Positions 20,761 to 31,872 of a stretch of 64,000 bases of DNA are shown one piece after another. Origin of the DNA: Bostrychus sinensis (Eukaryota > Chordata > Actinopteri > Gobiiformes > Eleotridae); contig CM036242.1 of assembly GCA_020698575.1 (NCBI GenBank), positions 7,315,124 through 7,379,123 on the forward strand, written 5' to 3'. A program made the translations under genes and the position numbers. Each line of letters opens with the position of its first letter. Positions within the stretch are counted from its first letter, which is position 1. The notes beneath the pieces are model-generated. The model saw only the letters and a program-made list of their open reading frames with translations, ran no database searches and was not told the origin of the DNA.

Positions 20761-21384
20761 ACATTAACATTATGGACCTCAGTATTTCTAAAATCCTGTG
20801 TACAGCCCTGATTGCTCTGTAACAATGTAATATTACAGTCATAAATCTGAATTCAAACTAAATCTCTTACTGTCATGTAGAGCATTTGCTTACAACTGTT
20901 AAAAGCTAGAGTTTGACTCTTTCTAAAATTGGATGCTTCTGTGTGAAAGTGCCTCTGGCTTTTATTGTTTTGCATTTCTACAGAGTTACAGTTGGACAGC
21001 AACCTTTTTCATCTTCTGTGTTTGACAGATAATGCACATCATTCTCATCTCCTTTAGAGCTTGAGGCAAGAAAAAGCTAGGTTGCGGTAGTGAATATAAA
21101 GTTTTATCCATTTTATGCTCTGGCACGCTGTATTTTTAGCCATACCATAACTCAATGTCAACCATGACTTAGATGAGAAAATATATTCCAGCCAGATCAT
21201 TGACGGAAGTGGGCTAAAATTATGTGTTTTTGTCAGTGTTAGTTTGTTTGTGAGTCTGTGAGCGAGATCACAAAAAACTCAGAATTTTGTGTTTTTTATT
21301 ACATCAAAGTTGAAGAAATTATTAGTTTTTTTGGATGTGGGCTTGCAACATTGTCTGGAACCGTGATTTTTTTTTTATCGCAGT
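20761..21384. other. A+T-rich unique sequence
   Basis: No gene or element recognised. Confidence 0.45.
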
Positions 21385-21515
21385 GAAACCGAGCATTTTC
21401 AGCTCATGTCTGAATGAAACAAAATACTACTCTAGGTATGTTTTTAAGGTGGAAACTACATTATAACATGGTTAAAAGCTCAGAAAAGATGATTTAGCAT
21501 ATTAGATCCTCTTAA
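21385..21515 (+). mobile_element. TTAA-MITE family A, right-end fragment
   Basis: CCGAGCATTTTCAGCTC, TGAATGAAACAAAATACTAC, GGTATGTTTTTAAGG and ATTTAGCATATTAGATCC before TTAA (21512-21515). Confidence 0.7.
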
Positions 21516-22370
21516 TATTAAAATAACTTTAATGTCTGTCTTCATGATAACAGAATTGTTACAAAACCTTTGCTAAATATCCACATCCACGTGGCACCAC
21601 TGCACTTAAAACAGTTTTCAGACACAAAAGTAAAATTTATCTTCTATATATCAGTGCTCACAAGAGATTTGTGAGATAGCCAAAAAGCCAATGCCACAAT
21701 TAAAAATATTATTCCTAATTGTGTGTATGCTCTGCTATATTCAGAAATTCAAAAAATCTCAATGGAAAGCAGTTTTAAAAATCTGTTTTCGTGACATGAA
21801 AAACCTTTTTATGTGCAGACAAAAGGCCCAAAACTACAGAAAAGAAATATGTGCATTCATTTAATAAAAGGTACTATGGACAATGACTTCCATATGTCCT
21901 TCTTGTTGCATATTTACCTAAAGGTGTGAACTTAAAATCCCACTATGCCAGGTCTTATATTCACATAGGAGCTGTATTGTTTTGAAGAAGCCATGGGGCA
22001 TCTTTCTTCAGTGCTTGTGGGTCAGAATTATTTAGCATCAGCTTCTCCCTAAAGGCGCCACAACCTTGTCATAATCACAACTTTTATCTGCAAAAGAGCA
22101 GAGGACAAACAAAGTCACTACTACTACTACTTCTACTTAGGAGTCACCTGAGTTTCCTCAAACCGCACTGACAAATGTTTACGATCAAGACATATTTGTG
22201 CAGGTAGAGAAAATGATTTGCAAAGCATTAAATGAAAATCCAGTGTCAGTGTGGAGCTATTGGCAGAGCTTAAGCTATCATCACAGAGGAGGTGATGTAG
22301 TGGAGGTTTAGCGTGAGCAGGTTAAGTCGTGTGTTTACGTTCTGTCATGTCGCTGCCTTCGCTGTGGCTG
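21516..22370. other. Unique sequence
   Basis: No gene seen. 22020-22370 is more complex and could be conserved non-coding DNA, but no motif cluster stands out. Confidence 0.4.
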
Positions 22371-23556
22371 CGTGATATGGAGCACCGTGAGCGCCTCGCG
22401 AAAAGGAATAATGCTTTTATTAAAAGAGTTTTTAAAAGAGCCTTTAATAAATGGATTACTAAATGCTTTTATTAAAAAAGTTTTTAAAAGTTTATTTAAT
22501 AAAGAGATTACTAAATGCTTTTATTAAAACAGTTTTTAAAAGAGCCTTTAATAAATGGATTACTAAATGCTTTTATTAAAAAAGTTTTTAAAAGTTTATT
22601 TAATAAAGAGATTACTAAATGCTTTTATTAAAAGAGTTTTTAAAAGAGCCTTTAATAAATGGATTACTAAATGCTTTTATTAAAAAAGTTTTTAAAAGTT
22701 TATTTAATAAAGAGATTACTAAATGCTTTTATTAAAAGAGTTTTTAAAAGAGCATTTAATAAATTAATTACTAAATACTTTTATTAAAAGAGTTTTTAAA
22801 AGAGCATTTAATAAATGAATTACTAAATACTTTTATTAAGAGTGTTTAAAAGAGCATTTAATAAATGAATTACTAAATACTTTTATTAAAAGAGTGTTTA
22901 AAAGAGCATTTAATAATTGGATTACTAAATGCTTTTATTAAAAGAGTTTTTAAAAGAGCTTTTAATAAATGAATTACTAAATTGTTTTAATAAAAGAAGG
23001 ATTAATAGCGTTATTCATTAATCCATTTAGGAAACTCATTTCTAAATGTATATCACAGAGCTCGTTACATCGCTTTTCTTTTTCTTTTATTTAACTTTAG
23101 CCAGGAGGATCAGGAACGCCACGGAAAAGCTAAAAGGAGAAGCTAATTGGAGAAGCTAATACGTTTTGCAAATGCTTTTCCGAAAAGGTTTTGTACATAC
23201 ATTTAGAAATCGGTTTCCTAAATGGATTAATGAATAACGCTATTAATCCTTCTTTTATTAAAACCATTTAGTAATCCATTTATTAAATCCTCTTTTAAAA
23301 ACTAATTTAATAAAACCATTTAGTAATCTGTTTATTAAACGCTCTTTTAAAAACTCTTTTAATAAAAGCATTTAGTAATCCAATTATTAAATGCTCTTTT
23401 AAACACTCTTTTAATAAAACTATTTTGTAATCCATTTATTAAGTGCTCTTTTAAAAACTCTTTTAATAAAAGTATTTAGTAATCTTTTTATTAAATAAAC
23501 TTTTAAAAACTCTTTTAATAAAAGCATTATTCCTTCTCACGGTCCTCCATATCGCG
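22371..23556. mobile_element. Snapback element: giant hairpin of alternating 52-bp units
   Basis: The outer ends GATATGGAGCACCGTGAG (22374) and CTCACGGTCCTCCATATC (23536-23553) are inverted repeats. Inside, the left arm has about 11 units of 52 bp and the right arm about 5 in the opposite orientation. The left arm alternates two subtypes that differ at GAGCCTTTAATAAATGG versus GTTTATTTAATAAAGAG, making a 104-bp dimer. The arms close on ATTAATAGCGTTATTCATTA and its complement (23001 and 23226) around a 134-bp spacer. No frame or clear target duplication is seen. A foldback DNA transposon is most likely. Confidence 0.8.
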
Positions 23557-23899
23557 GGGTGTGGTGCCTGCACGCATTAGCAGTCAGAGGGAAAAGAGTG
23601 ACGGACAGCAGCTCCGGGTGCATGCACAAGGACCCACGCTTCACTGCGCCACTCTGTCCTCCAGGAAAGAAAAAAAAACAAAAACAGTGAACACCTGGAT
23701 ATTGCTGCTGCAGCTTAATCAATATACAACAGGCCGGTGCGCTGGAGGAGAGGGCAGCCGCCGCGTAATCAGGGCATCAGTGTGGACCTGTGGCTCTGAG
23801 CAAGGTCACGCAGGCCGGAAGTCCATCTCTGAGCTCGTGTAGCACAGAAAGATGCAGGATAAATGTCATGTTTTACAAATGCATCTGTAGATCAGTCCA
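23557..23899. other. G+C-rich unique sequence
   Basis: Frames on both strands (93 and 61 codons) resemble no known protein. Confidence 0.45.
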
Positions 23900-24041
23900 G
23901 GGGTTCCCAGCCTTTTTTGTCACGTGTTCCTCCTGCGCTGTTCCGTCATACCATCAGTACCTCCTCAAGTACAGTATATGTGCTGACCATCCTCCAAAAT
24001 GTTCATATGAAATGCATGATAACAGATTATTTAATGAAATT
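23900..24041 (+). mobile_element. hAT-like left-end fragment
   Basis: CAGGGGTTCCCAGCCTTTTT at 23900 is a hAT-type start; the following CACGTGTTCCTCC and TACCATCAGTACCTCCTC fit this type. The element is cut short at the TTAA MITE starting at 24042. Confidence 0.45.
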
Positions 24042-24388
24042 TTAAAGGTCCCCTAGTCTGTTACTTTTTTTTTTAGCTTTTAACCTTGTTATAATGTTGT
24101 TTCAACCTCAAAAACAGACCTGGAATATATTTTTTTGTTTCATTCACGCATGTTCCTGCTCCGTCCTGTGTGCTGAGACCATCCCCTCCTCAAGAGCTGA
24201 AAACGCTTGGTCTCACAAAAACCCCTTTCTAAAGCCCATACACTGTCACCGGACTCATTCTGATCATTTTAGCGCCACAATTGTTGTCACTATGAAGCAG
24301 TGGGCTCATTTCTCTGTCTGTTAGCATCATGTTGCTGTAATAGCCATGCTAATTAGAGATTTTATGTTCTGTCTATTCCCCACCGTTG

Positions 24389-24401
24389 CCAGCAGGGGGC
24401 A
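24389..24401 (+). promoter_or_regulatory. CTCF-core-like motif
   Basis: CCAGCAGGGGGCA matches the vertebrate CTCF core CCASYAGRKGGCR at every position. It lies in the left family A copy and points toward the motif at 24620. Occupancy is not shown by sequence. Confidence 0.5.
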
Positions 24402-24619
24402 ACAGGTACATAATCCAAGCGTTCTCTGCAAAGGCATGTTTTCCATAAATTATTTTAAAGGAGACATGCATTTTCACCCTTTTTGAAATTGATTTGGACA
24501 CCTTTGCATTTGTATTTCATGCTTTATACATTAAAATAATGTATATATATATGGAAAACCTCTTCTTTTGGGAAGCTGTTACTTTGACTTTGCAGAGAAT
24601 GCTTGGGTTCGGTGCCTGT

Positions 24620-24632
24620 CGCCCCCTGCTGG
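24620..24632 (-). promoter_or_regulatory. CTCF-core-like motif
   Basis: The minus strand reads CCAGCAGGGGGCG, an exact core match, in the right family A copy, convergent with 24389. Confidence 0.5.
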
Positions 24633-24870
24633 CAACAATGGGGAATGGACAGAACATAAACTTGCTATTTGACAGTGTATGTGCTTTACAAAAAGTTAAG
24701 GAGCGCTTCCTGGTTTCATGTGTCTACATAGAGCTGTGAGACCGAGCGTTTTCAGCTCTTGAGAAGGGCAGCGCCTCAGCGTACAGGATTACTGTGTATG
24801 AATGAAACAAAACAACATTCTAACATAAAAGCTCAAAAAAAGTCAATTTAGCAGAATAGATTCTCTTTAA

Positions 24871-26130
24871 ATTGAAATAACTTTGCCTATCTTTATTAAT
24901 ACAAAGGCATTTTAAGCCTACATTATCATCATCATATACATTGTCATCTACCATATTTTAAAATAAAACATTAATACAAATTATTACATTTATTTACCAG
25001 AAAGTAAAAGGTACAGAAAACACTCACTTGTTTACAGTAATTTCACTATCTGTAAATAAATTGTCAGATAATTCCACAGAGCCACTGCATTGTGTGTGTG
25101 TACCTCTGTAAGTAGTACCATTATTGCTGAATTATTGCAAAATTACTAATAAAATGTTACTCCCTGAAGCAGTAAAAGAGCGTCTAAGTTGTGCCAGATG
25201 AGTAGGATGCACAAATTAGTGACTCATGTAAAATTACACAGCTTTGAATAGATCTGGTTATTAGACTTTTTAAATAACACTTTGAAGTTGTGTCATATGG
25301 GTTGTTTAGACCTCTGCTTCCACACACAGTTCAAATCCAGACAGATGCAAAACATTTACGTTCACTTCTGCTTCTTGTGACTGCCCCGTTCACTATTCCA
25401 AAGTACAACTGTTTCTTTGCGGTTCTTGGTATATATCACATATTTCCACCATGTCCTGTCTGCGTAGTGAAACTAATAAATACAAAATCCTAACAAACGG
25501 GCAGATATATTCAACAAAACAAAGTGTACATTTCACGGCTCGCTGATTTTCTCCCATAAAAGCAGCAAACATTTCTTAATAAAACCTCCACAGCCGAGCA
25601 TCTGTCCTTATCCATAAGTGTTACATTAGAGCATATATCTTCTATTTATAGAGCTATAGAAGCCTGGTGTAGTGTGTGCATGTCATCTGCAGTGTGATAT
25701 GTCCAGAGGCACAGCCCATGCAACCCCGCATGCTACCAACCCTGCATATACTTGGCATGATAGGACTGTGTGACTTGAAATTACAGCAATTTTTGTCAAG
25801 ACTTTGATTTAAAAGAAGATACTGAGCTCACATTTGTATCATAAAACAGAGGACAATGGTATAGAATGTTATTTTAAAAGCTTTTTTACTCATTAAAATG
25901 TCAAATAGGGCAGAGCTGTGCAAAAATATAGGAGAAAAATAAGAATAATAATGTTTCTGGGTAAAACACTTCACGCACATTGCTTATTTCAGGCACAGTT
26001 TGTGGCTGGTTGCAGCAGGAAGGGCATCTGGCAAAAAACAAAATAAACAAACAAACAAAAAACCCTGTCAAATTACTGTTCAACTTAGTTTACTGTGGCA
26101 ACTCCTAATGAAAAAGGGAACAGCCGAAAG

Positions 26131-26132
<2 letters not shown>
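24871..26132. other. A+T-rich unique sequence
   Basis: No coding frame above 70 codons that resembles a protein. No tandem repeat. Confidence 0.5.

Positions 26133-26191
<59 letters not shown>
26133..26191. repeat. (AAT)n microsatellite
   Basis: An uninterrupted run of about 19 AAT/TAA triplets. It produces artefactual asparagine or leucine runs in translation. Confidence 0.98.
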
Positions 26192-26192
<1 letters not shown>

Positions 26193-26210
26193 CATCAGTT
26201 ATACATAGAG

Positions 26211-26634
26211 CAGGGGTGTCCAAACTTTTTTCAAAGAGGGCCAGATTTGAAGAAGTGCAAACCTTCAAGTCCCTGATGTTTGCTAGGAACTAGAATAGAA
26301 CACAGAATAAATAAAATGCACACTGTTTTATATAGTATTTTTTTTATAGTATTTAGTTTTCAAAAGCCAAATAATCATATATTATTTTCTCTGAGAACAC
26401 AATCTAACAGAAGTCCCAACAAAATAAAATCTTTCAGCATAAAAACAAAGTATTTTGATAATACAATGCATAGAGCAGTAGGCGAGCTGCACAAATGTCA
26501 GATAAAGCTACAGAAACACAGTATGAAAGCACTGGCGGGCCATAAGTAATGCATTGTGTCATAGAAGCTGAGGGCCATACGGAATCTCAACCCGTGCCAC
26601 AAATGGCCCCCGGGCCACACTTTGGACACGTCTG
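26211..26634. mobile_element. hAT MITE with exact 8-bp duplication
   Basis: Starts CAGGGGTGTCCAAACTTTTT and ends CCACACTTTGGACACGTCTG. The duplication ACATAGAG is exact on both sides (26203-26210, 26635-26642). At 424 bp it has no transposase frame. The GGGCCAGAT-type block near the left end and the CCGGGCCAC block near the right identify it with the copy at 51255. Confidence 0.95.
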
Positions 26635-26642
26635 ACATAGAG

Positions 26643-27210
26643 CTTTTCACTAAACTAAACTACAACTAAACCCAGTGTTTATCTCTGAGTGCACTCTGAA
26701 TTTCCCTGAAACACAGCAGTGACCATACACAGCTTATGCATTTATTTGTATTAATTAGACTTCAGCTTTTTCTTAATATTTTTAATTAGATTTATTTTAA
26801 TAATAGGGCCTGTGTGATGAGCTACTTTAGCTTCAGCCACCCTTCCTGATGCAGGTACAGTGTCTGTCTGCTTATGCTTAATGTTACTTTGCTGTAAGTG
26901 AAATATTAATGTGGCACTGGTTATTTTGGCTAATGTTCTTGAAAGGTTACTAGCCTTCTAGGGTTTTGGCTGGCCATAGTTTAGATGTCAATATGTTGGT
27001 TCATGTGTAGTTTAGTAGATAATTAGCTGTTGTTTTTACTTTTTTATTTAATTACCACTTGAAATGTACTTTTTAAAACAGTAATTTATCATCATCAAAA
27101 AGAAAATATTTAGTTTAGGCTAAAAAAAATCAGAATATTTTAGTTTTTGCTGTTTTTTTTTAATTATTTTCACATGTTTTTAATTAAGACCTTTTAATGA
27201 ACTTAATTGT
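26643..27210. other. A+T-rich unique sequence
   Basis: No gene or element recognised. Confidence 0.5.
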
Positions 27211-27218
27211 GTCTATCC

Positions 27219-27542
27219 CAGGGGTGTCCAAACTATGGCCCGGGGGCCAAATGCGGCCCGCACACTATTTTTTATTGGCCCTCGAACTTCATTCACAATT
27301 GGCCCAAATTGCCACAGGTAGCACTGTTTACTGCAAGGTTTGAAATGCAGGCAAAAAAATTAATTTGTGTGAGATGTACCTGGCATTAAGAAAGAAAAAA
27401 TAGAAAATTAATGGTTGATGGCGCCAAAAAAAAAGTGACATCTTTTGTGGTGATGCAAAATATGACGCCTCGACTGAGTGGCCCTCCTGCACATATATTT
27501 TTCAGTATGTGGCCCTCAAGGAAAAAAGTTTGGACACCCCTG
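27219..27542. mobile_element. hAT MITE with exact 8-bp duplication
   Basis: The TIRs CAGGGGTGTCCAAACT and GTTTGGACACCCCTG are near perfect. The duplication GTCTATCC is exact (27211-27218, 27543-27550). It is 324 bp with internal GGCCCGGGGGCCAAATGCGG. The same family as 31064-31377, to which it is over 90% identical by eye. Confidence 0.96.
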
Positions 27543-27550
27543 GTCTATCC

Positions 27551-28436
27551 TATCATACTTACCATAGGTTTTCAGTTATGACGATTTATAAGCATAGCAG
27601 CACAAAGTCAACGTCTAAAGTTCAAATAATTAAAAAAAAAAACAACAAAAAAAGGTTGGCTAGTGTTAATGTCAAGCCCTGTTAACATGTGTGTGTGCTT
27701 TTATGACTTTTTAAAACTTAAAACTGTGAATGTTGTGATTGTTTTTTGTCATTTGATGGCCTCCCTTGCCCAGGGACTACAGTTGAAAAAAAAAAAGCTC
27801 TGTACTGGCACATTTAACTGTCCCTGTTCACAAAAAACATTCAATAAAAAAATAAAAATAATGTCCTAAACCAGTACAGAGTGGCTGAGACATCTGGCAG
27901 AGAAAGCACTGAGTCACTGAGATGTATCGTGTCTATCAGCCTCCTGCTGTTTGTAAATATCATGTTGAGCTGCAGGCCTCTCAGAGCGGCAGCCTCAGCT
28001 CCGGGCTCGCTGCTCTCAGATCAGACTACGCTCACGGTTCAGGGGGGAGACCGGGGTTTTTCGAATATCGACATGGATGTGTGTCTGAGTGAACAGGTTT
28101 GACCCTCAGAGCGATATGTCAGACGAAATGAAAGAGGCATGAACTAAAAGAACCCCCGAAACATCCAGGTGTGTGCACATCTGGAGAGGCAGCTGCAGCG
28201 TTCAGACATGGCCAAACCTGGCATGACTGATTACTTACTTAGGCAGAGGATGTGTTTGGTTTTCCCTCTGTGTACGTGCGTGGAAACATGAGGTCATCCT
28301 TATGTCTTATGAATGTTTGACTTATTGGTTGTGTAGATGCGTCCTCAGTGTGTTATTGTGTCATTTTCTCATGCTGTTTGTCCCTAAGTTCAGTTCTGGT
28401 GCCAAAATGGGCATTGTTAGCCGAAAGGTCATGAGG
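27551..28436. other. Unique sequence
   Basis: 27880-28240 is G+C-richer, with a 73-codon frame that resembles no known protein. No element boundaries. Confidence 0.45.
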
Positions 28437-28444
28437 ATTTAGAG

Positions 28445-28884
28445 CAGCCGTTCCCAAAGTCAAGACTGTCGGGGGCCCCTTAAATTTCCAAAAATCCCTC
28501 GCGGACCCCCAACGATAAAACTTCCCTCTATTCAAAAGACTCTGCCATGTTTTTCTTCATATGTTTTTTATAAAGACATTACAAAAACACTGATTATTGA
28601 CTAAAAGTTGTTTTAAAGTAATATTTTAAAACAAGTATACAACTGTAATTAATTTCAAATGTTTTTTCTTTACTTAATGTTTTTAGTTACTGAATATTTT
28701 TGTTGACGTTTTATATTTCTGTATGTTTTGTTTGTTTTTATGAACCAAAACCATGTGTCTGAAATAATAATAATAATAAAAAATAATAATAAATTGAAAT
28801 TGAAATATAGACAGCCTCTGGGGGCCCCCTGTAGTACCTTCGCGGACCCCCAGGGGGCCCCGGACCCCACTTTGGGAAGCACTG
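28445..28884 (+). mobile_element. hAT MITE, near-identical twin of 41357-41800
   Basis: Begins CAGCCGTTCCCAAAGTC and ends CCCCACTTTGGGAAGCACTG. The flanks ATTTAGAG and ATTTAGAC match 7 of 8. The interior has TCGCGGACCCCC blocks at both ends and an (AAT)n stretch at about 28763-28790. It differs from the 41357 copy by roughly 9 substitutions and 4 single-base indels, counted by eye. Confidence 0.93.
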
Positions 28885-28892
28885 ATTTAGAC

Positions 28893-29597
28893 AATACACA
28901 CTTTTATGGACTATGAGTGTCCATCAGGCTCCCCTTACAACTTCAGTGATCCATAGAGAAAGAAAACGTGTTATTTCAGAATAAATGCAGCTTTGAATGC
29001 AGGTATAGGTGTATGTAGACACATCACAGCTGAAGTGCACGCCAACACATTACATGAGATGTTCCACCACCGGGAGGGACGTTTTTGCTCCATTTTGTGT
29101 CTGTGGTTTCAGATGTGCATGAACCTCACGCCTGCACTCCGGTGTCTGAAGTTTAGGTCAGACTGCCTCTACCTCTACTACCACTGCAGCCGCTGGGAGC
29201 AATGAGTGTGAGGGAAACATCACTGCATGCAGCTTTATCTATGTTTACATTTGTAGATTCTCACGTGGCTAATCACCAAAGCAAGTTAAGAGTGCCTACC
29301 TGCAGTGATGAGCATACGTTTCTTCTTCATATGGTTAAAAGACGCATTATTTTCTCTTGTTTGAAATGGCAGATCATTCCAAGCACAAACAACACCTACT
29401 TGTCTTGTTCCAGTAGTATCTGTGTGTCTGTAGTGTCTGTGTCTGTAGCCACTTAAGCGTAACTTGTTGCTAATATAGCAGTAGCTAATACAAGGCTGCG
29501 TAAGTAGCACAGTCATCAAATGGCCTTCACATTCAGTGACAGACGAGATATAGATATTTGTTTTACTTCTGGCTGGCAGAGGTTAACTTGTAGTGGT
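28893..29597. other. Unique sequence, possible exon-like patch
   Basis: 29050-29205 is G+C-richer, with a TGTCTGTGGTTTCAG acceptor-like string ending at 29112 and an open frame to 29205. There is no recognisable protein and no good donor, so it is not called as an exon. Confidence 0.35.
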
Positions 29598-29689
29598 CAC
29601 ACTGTTTACATTTCCCAAACTTTTCCAAAACTTTACACCAAAATAGAAAATTCCTAAACTTTTCCAGGGCCTAGAAATTGCTTTTTTTT

Positions 29690-29862
29690 CAGCTTTTATG
29701 AGATAGTGCAGTTGAGAAGTGACAGGAAAATGATGGGGAACAGTGCATGGAGAGACATTCGACAAAGTGTCGGAGTCCGGAGTCAAACACACAACGCCGA
29801 GGCAGGCTGTAGTTACTGAGTATATGCGCCGCAGCTCTACCAACTGAGCTATACTATTCAAT
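29690..29862 (-). mobile_element. tRNA-derived SINE (family H)
   Basis: The minus strand gives TATAGCTCAGTTGGTAGAGC, which contains a Pol III A box (TAGCTCAGTTGG). About 40 nt later comes GTTTGACTCC, a diverged B box. The body runs to an A+T-rich tail at 29690. It shares GAAGTGA, GAGAGACATT and CAAAGTGTC with the copy at 36078. Confidence 0.85.
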
Positions 29863-30075
29863 TTCAATTCAATTCAATTCAGTTTTATTTGTATAGCCCA
29901 GTATCACAACAAAAGTCACCTCAAAGGGCTTCACAAACAGTTAATCAAACATAAACACACAATCAGACTTAACACACAATCAACACAAACAATAACTACA
30001 CTAAAGTAAACAGACCCAGGACACTCCTGTCCTTAGACCCTCCTTCTCGGTAAGGAAAAACTCCTAAAAAAAACC
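29863..30075 (+). repeat. Teleost dispersed repeat G, arm 1
   Basis: AATTCAATTCAATTCAG followed by TTTTATTTGTATAGCCCAGT, ATCACAACAAAAGTCACCTC, AAAGGGCTTCACAAACAG and CTGTCCTTAGACCCTCCTT. It is widespread in fish. I do not assign a class. It forms an inverted pair with 30303-30510. Confidence 0.85.
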
Positions 30076-30302
30076 CAGTGGAGGCTACATATACTACAGC
30101 TCAGGAAATTGCATTTTAAAATTCCATGACTTTTGCAGGTTTTCCATGACTGTACAAACCCTGATAAATACAAATATTATTATATATTATTGATATGCAA
30201 TACATCACAACTACTATGGACTGAATCCACAATTGTACTGAATTATATCTGTACCCTAGCCTCCACTGTGACTGTAGCTGCTGGGATGACTGTTGTCGAT
30301 TA

Positions 30303-30510
30303 CATGGAAGGACAGAGGGTCTAAGGACAGGAGTGTCCCGGGTCTGTTTAGTTTAGTGTAGTTATTGTTTGTGTTGATTGTGTGTTAAGTCTAATTGTGC
30401 ATTTATGTTTGATTAACTGTTTGTGAAGCCCTTTGGGGTGACTTTTGTTGTGATTCTGAGCTATGTAAATAAAATTGAGCTGAGTTGAATTGAACTGAAT
30501 TGAATAAAAG
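30303..30510 (-). repeat. Teleost dispersed repeat G, arm 2 (inverted)
   Basis: AGAGGGTCTAAGGACAGGAG to TTGAATTGAACTGAATTG is the reverse complement of 29863-30075. The two arms are 227 bp apart, so a transcript through both would form a hairpin of about 200 bp. Arm divergence is about 10% by eye, so it is probably two independent insertions. Confidence 0.85.
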
Positions 30511-30905
30511 CAGTTCTTTGCAACATGGATATTGCAGTAAATGATACAGCAATAACCATAAACTGTAACATGGCTCCCAGTGAAAGTGTTTGAAAATGGA
30601 AAATATTGTACAATACAATAGCATTACAGTAGTAAAACACTGTAATAGACATGTTGTTAGGGGATTTTTGCTATTTTGGTACATGTCCAATAGCCTGTAC
30701 ACTAATGTCATTCTGTGTCGCCATTATGTTTACAAGTAACAGCAGCAGGCTTACTACTATCGACAAACCCAAAACCTGCGACAACACTGCTGCCACTGTT
30801 GGCCTTCATTTCACACGATGTGTCCTCAAAACTGATGCCTTAAAGGCAGGAAAAATGGGCAATCGCACGGATTTGAGCGAGTTTGAAAAACACCAATCTG
30901 TGATG
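30511..30905. other. Unique sequence
   Basis: No gene seen. The 102-codon minus frame (30403-30711) overlaps repeat G. Confidence 0.45.
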
Positions 30906-31872
30906 ACTATAGATGGTTATAGATGATTATAGATGGTTATAGATGGTTATAGATGGTTATAGATGATTATAAATTGTTATAGATGGTTATAGATGTTATA
31001 GACAGCTATAGACGGATTTAGACAGTTATAGATGGTTATAGACGGCTATAGATGGATTTAGACCTGAGGTGTCCAAACTATGGCCCGGGGGCCAAATGCG
31101 GCCCGCAGATTACTTTTTAATTGGCCCTCGGACTTCATTCACAATTGGTCCAAATTACCACAGGTAGCACTGTTTACTGCAAGGTTTGAAAAGCAGGCAA
31201 AAAACTTCATTTGTGTGAGATGTACCTGGCATTAAGAAAGAAAAAATGGAAATTAGTGGTTGGTGGCACCAAAAATCTTTTGTGGTGATGCAAAATATGA
31301 CGCCTCGACTGAGTGGCCCTCCTGCACATATATTTTTCAGTATGTGGCCCTCAAGGAAAAAAGTTTGGACACCCCTGTTATAGACGGTTATAGACCGCTA
31401 TAGATGGTTACAGACGATTATAGACGATTATAGACGGTTATAGACGGTTATAGATGGTTATAGACGGTTATAGACGATTATAGACGGTTATAGAAGGATT
31501 TAGACAGTTATAGACGGTTATAGACGGTTATAGATGGTTATAGATGGTTATAGATGTTATAGACGGTTATAGACGGTTATAGATGGTTATAGATGTTATA
31601 GACGGTTATAGAGGGATTTAGACGGTTATAGACGGTTATAGACGGTTATAGAAGGATTTAGACGGTTATAGACGGTTATAGCTGGTTATAGACGGTTATA
31701 GACGGTTATAGACGGATAGACGGCTATAGACGATTATAGACGATTATAGACGGTTATAGACGGTTATAGACGGTTATAGATGGTTATAGACGGTTATAGA
31801 TGGTTATAGACGGTTATAGACAATTATAGATGGCTATAGACGGTTATAGACGGTTATAGACTGTTATAGATC
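30906..31872. repeat. 10-bp minisatellite (TTATAGACGG) split by a hAT MITE
   Basis: About 16 units of TTATAGAYGG lie at 30906-31063 and about 50 at 31378-31872. The left part is mostly TTATAGATGG, the right mostly TTATAGACGG, with CTATAGACGG and ATTTAGACGG variants. The period is almost strictly 10 bp, close to one helical turn. The hAT MITE at 31064-31377 interrupts it. Confidence 0.97.
31064..31377. mobile_element. hAT MITE inserted inside the 10-bp minisatellite
   Basis: Same family as 27219: internal GGCCCGGGGGCCAAATGCGG and right end GTTTGGACACCCCTG. The left terminus is mutated to CTGAGGTGTCCAAAC. The flanks ATTTAGAC and TTATAGAC match 6 of 8 and are both unit variants of the array. 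Confidence 0.93.

Larger units (their letters stand above)
24042..24870. mobile_element. Two TTAA-MITE family A copies, head to head and nested
   Basis: The left copy (minus, 24042-24463) begins TTAAAGGTCCCCTAG and carries GAGCTGAAAACGCTTGG, CATGCTAATTAGAG and GTTGCCAGCAGGGGGCAAC. The right copy (plus, 24464-24870) is full length: TTAA-AGGAGACATGCATTTTC ... AGAATAGATTCTCTTTAA, with the same blocks in the opposite order. The right copy sits at the internal TTAA of the left copy, the same site that family B uses at 37317. Each copy carries a CTCF-core-like motif, in convergent orientation. Confidence 0.75.

Noticed and set aside
26000..26293. Frame with a long asparagine run
   Set aside because: Translation of the (AAT)n microsatellite.
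29052..29205. Exon-like patch after TGTCTGTGGTTTCAG
   Set aside because: Acceptor is plausible, but no convincing donor and no recognisable protein.
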